A stretch of 64,000 nt of DNA. Source: Alphaproteobacteria bacterium. GTDB lineage: Bacteria; Pseudomonadota; Alphaproteobacteria; SMXP01. Shown one piece after another: positions 17,855 to 26,050 of the stretch. Both the position numbers and the translations under genes were made by a program. The notes under the pieces were generated by a model that saw only the letters and a list, made by a program, of their open reading frames with translations, was not told where the DNA came from and searched no databases. Each line of letters begins with the position of its first letter. Positions within the stretch are counted from its first letter, which is position 1. The stretch is taken from assembly GCA_028285305.1 (NCBI GenBank), contig JANQPV010000022.1, forward strand, positions 325,322 through 389,321, written 5' to 3'.

Positions 17855-18688
17855 GTGATACCTCACTTCTTGAAAAGCTGGATTCCACCTGCCGCGTATG
17901 CGAGTGTCGAAAGGCTGCGAAGAGGACGATCCGGGCTTGGGAATCTCATTGGCAGTTGGCAACAGGCGCGCGAAGATGGGTCTAGTTATGCTGCAGATGA
18001 GATTTTGCACTCAGTCGACCAAGCGGTGCAGCGAGCGATGGCTAGCGGAGTCCAAGATAGAGACGGATCCCTTGTCAGCAACTCGGCTGCTCCAGGCGCG
18101 CTTATTGCGACTTTGCTTCAACAAGCCCTCAAAACTAATTCTAGAGGACGGCTTTCCGTACTCGATTTTGGCGGTGCTCTTGGCTCTTCCTATCGACTAG
18201 CCAAGCCTTGGATGGAGCCCTTGGATAGTCTGACCTGGCATATTGTTGAGCAGCCGGGGTTTGTTGAAACGGGCCGAAGGAGTTATGAATCAGATGAGCT
18301 GCGCTTTTTCGCCTCAATGGAGGAAGCGGCAACAGCGTCTACACCGGACATCATCCTATTTTCGGGCGTGCTCCAGTACCTCGACAACCCCTATGAAATT
18401 CTGGAAAGAGCCAAAAAACTTGGTGCAGAAACGGTTTTTGTGGATCGCAATCCAAAAAGTGAAGTGATCGAGGACAAGTATACTCTACAATATGTTCCAG
18501 GAGGGACATTCACAGCGCGCTTGCCTTTTCGCATATTTGGAAAACAAAAGCTGGAGGAAGCTTTGTCTCCGGAGTACATTCTGCGGGGAAATTTTGCTAG
18601 CGTTGATCCAGATATGACTGCGGGCGGAATGCCCGTTTCGTTTCTGGGTTCGTTGTTTACCGCAAGCGACGGCCCGCAGCAGCCGTAG
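17855..18688 (+). CDS. TIGR04325-type methyltransferase
   Basis: A 277-residue protein resembling the TIGR04325 methyltransferase family of surface-polysaccharide loci. It has SVLDFGGALGSSY (about residues 105-117, replacing the usual G-x-G-x-G), WHIVEQPGFVETG, then DIILFSGVLQYLDNPYEIL and ETVFVDRNP. The SSY after the glycine loop and the VEQ-x-x-x-V-E stretch are family hallmarks. The start is GTG 17855, three bases after the previous stop. The enzyme probably modifies a glycan intermediate; its reaction has not been inferred more closely. Confidence 0.8.
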   Translation: MIPHFLKSWIPPAAYASVERLRRGRSGLGNLIGSWQQAREDGSSYAADEILHSVDQAVQRAMASGVQDRDGSLVSNSAAPGALIATLLQQALKTNSRGRLSVLDFGGALGSSYRLAKPWMEPLDSLTWHIVEQPGFVETGRRSYESDELRFFASMEEAATASTPDIILFSGVLQYLDNPYEILERAKKLGAETVFVDRNPKSEVIEDKYTLQYVPGGTFTARLPFRIFGKQKLEEALSPEYILRGNFASVDPDMTAGGMPVSFLGSLFTASDGPQQP

Positions 18689-18728
18689 AACAAATAGGCT
18701 ATCGCATTCAGGATAAGAATTGGAAAGC

Positions 18729-19139
18729 ATGGCATACGAAGTAATTGAAGAAGATGGCGTGCGTTACGCCGAAATCATTTGGGCCAACACGGAAGTTGAA
18801 ATCACCAAGTTTTATTCGCCTGCGGAATCGTCGCTGCAATTCGGATTGCTAGCACATGAAGCGGGTTTCGTGGAGCCGCCGCACTATCATCACCCTGTTA
18901 AGCGTGAAATCAACGACCTTCAACAGATGTTGGTCGTTCAACGCGGTGTCGTTGCAATTGACTTCTTTCGTCCGGATGGGTCAAGACTGCGTGAGGTGGT
19001 GCTAAAGGTTGGTGACGCGATCAATTTGATTGACGGCGTTCATTCCGTGCGCGTCATAGAGGACATGCAGTGCGTTTCCGTCAAGCAGGGCCCGTTCTTG
19101 GGGGATAAATTGGACAAAGTTAATGTCGACACAAAATAG
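18729..19139 (+). CDS. cupin-like protein
   Basis: A 136-residue single-domain cupin. The first cupin motif carries histidines in PPHYHHPVK (near residues 54-62) followed by MLVVQRGVVAIDFF, and the second motif has GDAINLIDGVHSV. It is too unlike FdtA-type sugar 3,4-ketoisomerases in sequence to be called one, although its size is similar. ATG 18729 is preferred; TTG 18720 in frame is possible. Its 3' end overlaps the aminotransferase gene by 17 bases. A role in preparing or epimerising the nucleotide sugar used by that enzyme is a reasonable inference, not something shown. Confidence 0.65.
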   Translation: MAYEVIEEDGVRYAEIIWANTEVEITKFYSPAESSLQFGLLAHEAGFVEPPHYHHPVKREINDLQQMLVVQRGVVAIDFFRPDGSRLREVVLKVGDAINLIDGVHSVRVIEDMQCVSVKQGPFLGDKLDKVNVDTK

Positions 19140-20247
19140 AATTCCCGTTCACGAGCCAGAAATCGGTGAAGAAGAGATCGAAGCGGTTGTTGCGGCTCTT
19201 CGGCGTGGAGAGATCTCCGGTACTTTCGGGCAGGCTCTTCCGGAGTTTGAAGAAAAGTTCGCGGCCTATTGCGGCTGCAAACACGGGATTGCGGTCACAA
19301 ACGGAACTACCGCTCTTCAGATGGCAGTCACCGCAGCCGGTGTCGGTGCGGGCGATGAGGTCCTGATGAGTGCGTCCACGAATATCGCGACTGCGCTGGC
19401 CGCTTACTACAACAACGCGGTACCGGTGCCGGTTGACTCGGAACCTGTAACCTGGAATTTGGATCCCAGCTTGATCGAAGAATTGATCACACCTCGAACA
19501 AAAGCGATCATCCCGGTTCATTTGTTTGGCCATCCCTGCGCTATGGATCAAATCATGGAGATTGCCACCAAATATGGTCTCGCAGTGATAGAGGATTGCG
19601 CTGAATCCCATGGTGCAACGCTGAATGATCAGATGACGGGTAGTTTTGGCGGCATGGGATGTTTTAGCTTTTACGCCAACAAAGTGATTACGACTGGCGA
19701 GGGCGGAATGGTTACGACCAATGACGACCGTTTGGCTGAGAAGCTCAGGTCCTTGCGCAATCTCTGTTTTGGTCAACCGCGATTTGTTCATCAGGAAGCG
19801 GGCTATAACTTCAGAATGACAGGCTATCAAGCGGCGATGGGATTAGCTCAGCTCGGGAAAATTGAGCAGATCATTGAGCAAAAACGGCGTATTGCGCAAA
19901 CATACAATACTTATCTGAACGACGTTCCTGGTGTCCAAACGCCGGCTGAACTGCCCGGTGTTCGGAATGTTTATTGGATGTATGCGGTTTCCATTGAACC
20001 GGAGTTTGGGAGAAGCCGTGATGAATTGGCGGACATTTTGCGGGAGCAGGGTATCGACACCCGAACATTCTTCTGTCCCATGGGGCAACAGCCCTTCCTT
20101 CAGGAGCAAGCTGGGTATCGTGATATCCCTTGCCCAGTAGCGGATCATCTTTGGGAAAGCGGCTTTTATCTGCCATCGGCCAATTCCTTGGACGAAGGGT
20201 CGATTAGACGCATTTGCGATGCCATCCGCGATGCGGGGCGTTTTTAG
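19123..20247 (+). CDS. DegT/DnrJ/EryC1/StrS aminotransferase, perosamine-synthase-like
   Basis: A 374-residue PLP-dependent sugar aminotransferase. Lys187 in SFYANKVITTGEGGM is the expected Schiff-base residue; TNGTTALQMAV and VIEDCAESHGA hold the phosphate-binding and ring-stacking positions. The sequence around the lysine and PVHEPEIGEEE at the start resemble GDP-perosamine synthases, which put an amino group at C4 of a 4-keto-6-deoxy sugar. This suggests an amino-dideoxy sugar in the glycan. The 4,6-dehydratase needed to make its substrate is not in the window. Confidence 0.85.
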   Translation: MSTQNRIPVHEPEIGEEEIEAVVAALRRGEISGTFGQALPEFEEKFAAYCGCKHGIAVTNGTTALQMAVTAAGVGAGDEVLMSASTNIATALAAYYNNAVPVPVDSEPVTWNLDPSLIEELITPRTKAIIPVHLFGHPCAMDQIMEIATKYGLAVIEDCAESHGATLNDQMTGSFGGMGCFSFYANKVITTGEGGMVTTNDDRLAEKLRSLRNLCFGQPRFVHQEAGYNFRMTGYQAAMGLAQLGKIEQIIEQKRRIAQTYNTYLNDVPGVQTPAELPGVRNVYWMYAVSIEPEFGRSRDELADILREQGIDTRTFFCPMGQQPFLQEQAGYRDIPCPVADHLWESGFYLPSANSLDEGSIRRICDAIRDAGRF

Positions 20248-20265
20248 GCCGAACATCTCCTTTTC

Positions 20266-21486
20266 GTGAAGATTGCCGCATATGTAGCCGGGTATGCGCC
20301 TGACGCCGGAGGAGGATATACGTTTGAGAACGATGTCCTGAACGGCTTGTTGGCGCGCCTGAGGTCCGGTGATCCCCATGACTTTTGTATAATGTGCCCG
20401 GCCAGCAGCGAGCCCTCTCTGCGTGCGCATATCGCGCCGTTTGAGATAGAGGTTCTTCCTATCCCGGAGGGGCGCTTGCGGAGCATGGGAACGGCCTTAC
20501 TCCGTGACAGCGATTTCTTGCGCTCGCATTGGCGGCGGCCTTATGCGCTGGATCGCGTCGCAGATAAGGGGCGGGTGGATTTCATTTGGTTCCTTGGAGC
20601 TGGAGTTCACCTGACAAATCGTCCGTATGCTACAATCGTTTGGGATATCCAGCATCTGAACACGCCGTGGTTCCCTGAAATGAGCGGAAATGGACTTTGG
20701 GATGGCCGCGAAATGTCACACAATTGGTTTTTGCGCCGCGCCTCTGTCGTGGTGACGGGCACAAGACGCGGCCAACACGAACTGAATAGTCTCTATCACA
20801 TCCCAATTGAACGGTTACCAATCTTGCCGCACCCCACGCCTCAATTTGCCTTGGATGCCGGCGTGCCCGAAAAGAGCCGTTCCATCGTTGACGGCTTGGG
20901 TTTGACTAGGCCTTATGTTCTGTATCCCGCTCAATTTTGGCCTCACAAAAACCATGTCAATTTAATCGAGTCGCTTGCCCGTTTGAAGCGGGACAAGGGT
21001 GTCGCTATGGATTTGGCGCTTGTCGGTTCCGACAAAGGCAATCGCGGTTTTTTGGAGGCGGTGGCAGACCGTCTAGGTGTGAGGGATGCGATTCACTTCT
21101 TGGGGTTCGTTGACCGAAGCGATCTTATTGCTCTTTACCAGGAAGCTGTGGCGCTTACCTATGCTTCATGGTGTGGGCCGGAGAACTTGCCTCCACTGGA
21201 AGCGTTTGCGTTGGGATGTCCTGTGGTGGCAACGGACATTCCGGGAGCCCAGGAACAACTCGGCGATGCTGCTATACTGGTCGATCCGGCGAATCCGAGC
21301 GCGATTGCGGATGGAATTCTCAAGGTTCATCAGGATCCAAGGCTGCGCGAGGGCCTAATTGAAAAAGGCCATGTTCGCGCGCGAAAATGGACGCCTACGG
21401 AGTATGTGAACGGATTCCTCGATCATGTGGAAAAATTCGAGCCGATCCTAAAATGTTGGAATGCATCACCTCAGAGAGAGGGATGA
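20266..21486 (+). CDS. GT4-type (GT-B) glycosyltransferase
   Basis: A 406-residue retaining glycosyltransferase. The C-terminal domain has PAQFWPHKNHVNLIESLARL and the donor-site motif GPENLPPLEAFALGCPVVATDIPGAQ with the E-x7-E pattern of family 4. It would transfer a sugar from a nucleotide donor to the growing lipid-linked glycan on the cytoplasmic face. The start is GTG 20266, giving the normal beginning MKIAAYVAGYAPDAGGGYTF. Its stop overlaps the next GT2 gene start in ATGA. Confidence 0.85.
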   Translation: MKIAAYVAGYAPDAGGGYTFENDVLNGLLARLRSGDPHDFCIMCPASSEPSLRAHIAPFEIEVLPIPEGRLRSMGTALLRDSDFLRSHWRRPYALDRVADKGRVDFIWFLGAGVHLTNRPYATIVWDIQHLNTPWFPEMSGNGLWDGREMSHNWFLRRASVVVTGTRRGQHELNSLYHIPIERLPILPHPTPQFALDAGVPEKSRSIVDGLGLTRPYVLYPAQFWPHKNHVNLIESLARLKRDKGVAMDLALVGSDKGNRGFLEAVADRLGVRDAIHFLGFVDRSDLIALYQEAVALTYASWCGPENLPPLEAFALGCPVVATDIPGAQEQLGDAAILVDPANPSAIADGILKVHQDPRLREGLIEKGHVRARKWTPTEYVNGFLDHVEKFEPILKCWNASPQREG

Positions 21487-22346
21487 AAACACACGAACAG
21501 AATTCGCTGTCGATATCCGTCGTCACGCCCAATTACAATATGGGTGACTATCTGAGCGACACCATTGTGTCCGTTCTTGGCAATCTTAAGAGTTGCGATG
21601 AGTACTTTGTCATTGATGGGGGTTCGAGCGACAATAGCAGGGAGGTGATCAAGAGGTTCGACGGCCAATTGACCGATTGGGTCAGTGAACCGGACCGGGG
21701 CTATGCGGATGCGATCGCGAAAGGCTTTGCGGCGGCGAGCGGAGACATACTGTGCTGGGTTAATAGTGGTGATTTGCTGCTGTCGGGAGCGCTCGACAAC
21801 GTCCGATCCGCATTTGCATCGCATGACGCGGAGCTGTTGTTTGGGGATGATTTCTATATTGACGAAGAAAGCCGCGTGATCCGCTATAGTCGGGGCTTCG
21901 CGCCTGATCTGAAGCGTGCGATGTTATTGGGATCATGGACCCCGCTACAGGATGCTTGTTATTGGAGGCGATCTGCATACGAGCAAGTTGGTGGTATTGA
22001 TCCGACGATCAGCTCAGCCGCCGATTATGACCTCTTCTTGCGCTTGGCTGTGCGATGTCGTTCGGCCTATATACCGATCGCTTTCAGTGCCTTTCGGCGG
22101 CACCCAGGCCAAAAATCTATTTCCGACACAGGTACCTATGCGTCTGAAAAAGAAAGAATCCGGCGGCGGGAGTTGGCGGCTGCGGGTTGTGGTTCCTCAC
22201 GAGTGCGTTCTGTCTTCCCGCGGCTCATGACGAGCCTGCGCAGCCGTTTCGCGGCGCGTCTTTGGGTCCGACGCGATCTGATTGGCCGACCAATCGGTGA
22301 GTTGCCATCAGGCCGGTATTGGCCACCCTCGATTTCCCTTGAGTAG
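21483..22346 (+). CDS. family 2 glycosyltransferase
   Basis: A 287-residue GT-A glycosyltransferase with SISVVTPNYNMGDYLSDTI, FVIDGGSSDNSREVI, EPDRGYADAIAKGF and the loop CWVNSGD in place of the usual DxD. These features match a GT2 group in which N-x-G-D replaces DAD. ATG 21483 is the start, overlapping the previous stop in ATGA and preceded by a purine-rich GAGAGAGGG; longer in-frame starts run into the GT4 gene and are rejected. About 70 residues after the catalytic core are basic and helical. Confidence 0.84.
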   Translation: MKTHEQNSLSISVVTPNYNMGDYLSDTIVSVLGNLKSCDEYFVIDGGSSDNSREVIKRFDGQLTDWVSEPDRGYADAIAKGFAAASGDILCWVNSGDLLLSGALDNVRSAFASHDAELLFGDDFYIDEESRVIRYSRGFAPDLKRAMLLGSWTPLQDACYWRRSAYEQVGGIDPTISSAADYDLFLRLAVRCRSAYIPIAFSAFRRHPGQKSISDTGTYASEKERIRRRELAAAGCGSSRVRSVFPRLMTSLRSRFAARLWVRRDLIGRPIGELPSGRYWPPSISLE

Positions 22347-22365
22347 GGTGGCGTCCGCCGTAAGC

Positions 22366-23109
22366 ATGCGAAGTCTCGCTAAACGCTGGCTTTTGCCCTT
22401 CCTAGATCCGCGACGCTTGCTGCTCATTTTTCGTGTGCCGCGTTTTTGGGCCGAACTGCGGACTTACAAGTGTCGTTCCTCGTCTGAGCAGGTGTTACTC
22501 GCAGACACGTATCCCTGCCTGACAGATCGGACGTCAACTACACCCTTTGACCCTCACTATTTCTACCAAGGGGCTTGGATTGCCCGAAAGCTCGCTGGCT
22601 CCAACCCTACGCGGCATGTCGATGTTGGCTCCAGCGTTTTGACCATCAGCGTTTTGTCCGGCCATGTGCCCACGATATTTCTTGACTATCGTCCGCTTGC
22701 TGTCGGGTTGCCTGGGTTGGGCAGTATTGCCGCCAGTGTTTCCGGTCTTCCGTTTGCGGATGGCAGTATTTCCTCGCTGTCGTGTCTTCATGTGATTGAG
22801 CATATAGGGCTTGGGCGATACGGTGACCCGATTGACCCGGATGGAACTTTTAGGGCGCTGGATGAATTGCAAAGGGTGACATCTCGCGGGGGGCGTTTGT
22901 ATTTGAGCGTGCCCGTTGGTCGGGAGCGGGTTTGCTTTAACGCGCACCGGGTGCTTTGCCCTGACACGGTCCTGCAGCGGTTAAACGCTATGGAACTCAT
23001 CAGTTTTTCGCTTGTCGATGATGAGGGCCGTTATCATCCCGACTGCGATGTCAGCTGCGCCGGTCAACTGGACTATGGCTGCGGCTTGTTTGAATTGAGC
23101 AAACACTAA
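22366..23109 (+). CDS. DUF268-type putative methyltransferase
   Basis: A 247-residue protein of the DUF268 group. It has RHVDVGSSVLTISVLSG as a modified SAM glycine motif, then FLDYRPL, SGLPFADGSISSLSCLHVIEHIGLGRYGDPIDPDG and GGRLYLSVPVGRERVCFNAHRV. The HVIEHIGLGRYGDP segment is diagnostic for this group, which is related to class I methyltransferases and common in polysaccharide loci. Start is uncertain: GTG 22348, one base after the previous stop, is in frame and adds six residues; I used ATG 22366. Function beyond probable methyl transfer is unknown. Confidence 0.75.
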   Translation: MRSLAKRWLLPFLDPRRLLLIFRVPRFWAELRTYKCRSSSEQVLLADTYPCLTDRTSTTPFDPHYFYQGAWIARKLAGSNPTRHVDVGSSVLTISVLSGHVPTIFLDYRPLAVGLPGLGSIAASVSGLPFADGSISSLSCLHVIEHIGLGRYGDPIDPDGTFRALDELQRVTSRGGRLYLSVPVGRERVCFNAHRVLCPDTVLQRLNAMELISFSLVDDEGRYHPDCDVSCAGQLDYGCGLFELSKH

Positions 23110-23120
23110 CGTCGACCTGC

Positions 23121-23846
23121 ATGTTGGATCGCCTTAAGCACAGTGATCTGTTTGCTTACAACCTCTATCAGCGGGACAAGTGGGTTAGGGCACAAGCAAG
23201 TACAATTGAAAACGATGCGCGGGTTCTCGATGCGGGAGCAGGGTCATCGCCTTACCGTGCAATGTTCAATCATTGCATTTATGAAACACAAGATTTTACT
23301 CAGCTGAAGGATGATCAATTGCGCCATGGTGGATACGGTGCAATTGACTACGTTTGCGACATTGCTGAAATTCCGGTTGAGGACGGTAAGTTCGATGCGA
23401 TTCTTTGCACTGAAGTGCTGGAGCATCATCCGGACCCGGTTCGTGTTGTAAATGAATTCGCGAGAATTTTGGCACCAGGCGGTGTGCTCCTGTTGACGGC
23501 GCCGTTGGGTTCGGGAATTCATCAAGAGCCTTACCATTACTACGGCGGCTTTACGCCTTATTGGTACCAGCGTTTCTTGACTGAGGCCGGATTCGTTGAC
23601 CTTGAAATCGAAGCCAATGCGGGCAGCTTCCGCCAATTCTCTCAAGAAGCGATCCGCTTTGTGCAGATGACTCGCCCGTTTGGCGGGACGCTGCCCTTTG
23701 GACCTTCTCTTGTTTGGGCGCCCTTTTGGATTTTACTATTGCCAGTTCTTGCCGGGCTGGTGCCGATTGCGGCGAAACGGCTCGACGCTTACGACACGGA
23801 ACAGCGGTTTACTGTCGGATATCATGTGCGCGCCGTGCGTCACTGA
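23121..23846 (+). CDS. class I SAM-dependent methyltransferase
   Basis: A 241-residue methyltransferase with VLDAGAGSSPYRAMF (about residues 35-49), then DIAEIPVEDGKFDAILCTEVLEHHPDPVRVVNEFARILAPGG, the strand-4 to helix-E region of Methyltransf_11 proteins. A hydrophobic stretch near the C-terminus (LVWAPFWILLLPVLAGLVPIAA) is probably a membrane anchor or reentrant helix, so the enzyme may sit at the inner membrane near the lipid-linked glycan. It is 11 bases after the DUF268 gene. Confidence 0.8.
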   Translation: MLDRLKHSDLFAYNLYQRDKWVRAQASTIENDARVLDAGAGSSPYRAMFNHCIYETQDFTQLKDDQLRHGGYGAIDYVCDIAEIPVEDGKFDAILCTEVLEHHPDPVRVVNEFARILAPGGVLLLTAPLGSGIHQEPYHYYGGFTPYWYQRFLTEAGFVDLEIEANAGSFRQFSQEAIRFVQMTRPFGGTLPFGPSLVWAPFWILLLPVLAGLVPIAAKRLDAYDTEQRFTVGYHVRAVRH

Positions 23847-23866
23847 GCGTTTCTAGTGAACAGACG

Positions 23867-25090
23867 ATGAGGGTTCTTTGTGTCTTCGGTCGGTATGCCT
23901 ACGGAGAGGTTGAGAGAGGCGAAGCCTATGAGTATGCGAACTTTCTTCCTGCGCTCGAGAATATCTCGACAGAAGTTTCCCTCTTCGATTCTTTCTCTCG
24001 GGATATGTATGCGGACTTTGCGGAACTCAATCTCGCATTTCTGGAGACGGTTGATCGCTTCAAGCCGGACCTCGTCTTTGCCGTCTTGATGGGATATGAG
24101 ATCTGGACAGAAACGCTTGAAATATTGAGACAACGCACTTCAACGGCGTTCCTTAATTGGGGAACAGATGATTCTTGGAAGTTTGATCAATTCACGAAAT
24201 ATATCTCTCCCTATTTGGATTGCCATGCAACAACTTACCGCGCAGCGAAGAAACGGGCCGAGCAGTTAGCGCTTTCCAACGTTGTTCAGTCTCAGTGGGC
24301 GGCGTCATCAAGGACACTTGCAGAGCCTCTCTCGAGCGATCAATGCGAGTTCGACGTCAGCTTTGTAGGCACCGCTTACGGGAACCGGCGGCATTGGGTC
24401 GAGGCCTTGAAGGCGCGCGATATCAATGTGACCTGTTTTGGCCACGGTTGGGGCCGCACGCTTGAAAAGTCGAGCGACGTTCTGGATATCTACCGGCGGT
24501 CAAAGATCTCGCTGAACTTCGCTGACTCAGGGGTTCAACTCTCGAAGCGCGGGTTGCGGCGAAACCGTCAAATCAAGGCGCGCACATTCGAGGTTCCCGG
24601 TGCGGGTGGATTGTTGCTCACGGAACCGGCTGAGGACTTGGATCTGTATTTTAAGTTAGGTGAAGAAATCGATACATTTGCCGAAATCGACCAACTCGCC
24701 GATAAGATCGGGTTCTATCTGTCGAGGCCGGACCTTCGCGATCAGGTTGCCTGGAATGGTCAAAAACGCGTGTGTGCTGATCATACCTACGAGCAGCGGT
24801 TCCGGCCTCTCATAGACGCCGCGCTTCGCGCTCGTCGCGAACGCGGGGTTCAACACTGGTCGCTGCGGCCTCAAGCTGATCTTGCCCCATTTATCGAGAC
24901 ATATGCGGCAGGCGCGAAGGCCAAAGTTTTGAGGTATGCATTGTTGAAGATTGGAAGCCTGCTTTATGGAAGGGAGCGCGGCGCTCGTGCCGCGCGAAGG
25001 GCCGTTTATGAGGCCTACTGGCGCTTTCGTGGGGCGCGGACGTATTCGAGCGCAGGTCTTCCAGGACAATTGTTTTACAAAGAAAGCTAG
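23867..25090 (+). CDS. CgeB-like glycosyltransferase
   Basis: A 407-residue GT-B protein of the CgeB/YkvP type. The N-terminus is MRVLCVFGRYAYGEVERG, the middle has FLNWGTDDSWKFD and VSFVGTAYGNRRHWVEAL, and the C-terminal domain has KARTFEVPGAGGLLLTEPAEDLDLYF, a typical end for this group. I started it at ATG 23867 because the longer in-frame version overlaps the preceding methyltransferase by 133 bases and loses the clean first strand. It should act as a glycosyltransferase in the glycan locus; donor unknown. Confidence 0.82.
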   Translation: MRVLCVFGRYAYGEVERGEAYEYANFLPALENISTEVSLFDSFSRDMYADFAELNLAFLETVDRFKPDLVFAVLMGYEIWTETLEILRQRTSTAFLNWGTDDSWKFDQFTKYISPYLDCHATTYRAAKKRAEQLALSNVVQSQWAASSRTLAEPLSSDQCEFDVSFVGTAYGNRRHWVEALKARDINVTCFGHGWGRTLEKSSDVLDIYRRSKISLNFADSGVQLSKRGLRRNRQIKARTFEVPGAGGLLLTEPAEDLDLYFKLGEEIDTFAEIDQLADKIGFYLSRPDLRDQVAWNGQKRVCADHTYEQRFRPLIDAALRARRERGVQHWSLRPQADLAPFIETYAAGAKAKVLRYALLKIGSLLYGRERGARAARRAVYEAYWRFRGARTYSSAGLPGQLFYKES

Positions 25091-25096
25091 GTTGCA

Positions 25097-26035
25097 GTGG
25101 TGCCCAAGGTCAGCGTTGTTATGTCCGCGTACAATTGCGAACAAGAAATTGAACTGGCGGTCGCTTCGATTGTTGCTCAAACGTTTCAAGATTGGGAGCT
25201 TATAGCGATTGATGACGGATCGACCGATGGAACCCATGAAAGACTGGCCGGATTTCAGGATCAAAGAATTAGAGTTGTGCGTGAGAGAGAGCGCAAAGGT
25301 TTGGCGTACCGCCTGAACCAAGGGATTGCGATCGCGCGCGGCGCCTATGTCGGGCGGATGGACGCAGACGATATTTCGTATCCTGAGCGGCTGTCCAAAC
25401 AGGTCGCATATCTCGATAAGTCGCCCGACACGGATTTGTTGGGTACCGCTGCATTTGCTTTTGAACCCGGGTTTCGCGCAATCGGTGTATGTGATGTTGA
25501 ACCCTCACATGAAGGGGTTTGTGCGAACCCGGCATCCGGGTTTCGGATGCCGCATCCTTCGTGGATGGGAAAACGGAATTGGTTCGAAAAACATCCTTAC
25601 CGCACAGATGCGAAACGCGCTCAAGATCAAGACCTGTTGGTTCGTACATTTCGCTCCAGCCGCTTTGCCAATCTTGAGGAGATCCTCATCGGCTACCGGC
25701 AAAGTCTTCCCAAGATCAATCACATTCTAATGGGGCGTTGGTCTTATGGACGGGCGTGTTGGCGCTACAATCAGAATCTTGGCGGGCGTTTCCCGGCTCT
25801 TTTGGGCGTTTCCGAGCAGGTGGTTCGGTCAATGGTTACTGTACCGCTTATTGTCTTCGGCCAAGCTGATTGGGTTTTGCGTCGCCGGTTTCGAACGGCG
25901 ACCTCTGCGGAGAAGGAGCAGTTCAACCAAGTGTGCGGCTCTCTGTCGGCGATCGATTGCTTCCGAAGCGTTCGCCAAGAAAACGGGTCTGAGCTGCAGG
26001 CCCAATCCGATTCGCCCAATTTGGGTCCGCTCTAG
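25097..26035 (+). CDS. family 2 glycosyltransferase
   Basis: A 312-residue GT-A enzyme. VSVVMSAYNCEQEIELAV, LIAIDDGSTDGT and the metal-binding YVGRMDADDISYPERL form a complete GT2 catalytic core. Later, FRMPHPSWMGKRNWF and DQDLLVRTF are typical of the acceptor side. Tandem GTG codons at 25097 and 25100 are both possible starts. It follows the CgeB-like gene by six bases and precedes the second asnB homologue, so it belongs to the same operon. Confidence 0.86.
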   Translation: MVPKVSVVMSAYNCEQEIELAVASIVAQTFQDWELIAIDDGSTDGTHERLAGFQDQRIRVVRERERKGLAYRLNQGIAIARGAYVGRMDADDISYPERLSKQVAYLDKSPDTDLLGTAAFAFEPGFRAIGVCDVEPSHEGVCANPASGFRMPHPSWMGKRNWFEKHPYRTDAKRAQDQDLLVRTFRSSRFANLEEILIGYRQSLPKINHILMGRWSYGRACWRYNQNLGGRFPALLGVSEQVVRSMVTVPLIVFGQADWVLRRRFRTATSAEKEQFNQVCGSLSAIDCFRSVRQENGSELQAQSDSPNLGPL

Positions 26036-26050
26036 GCAGAAACGCAGACT

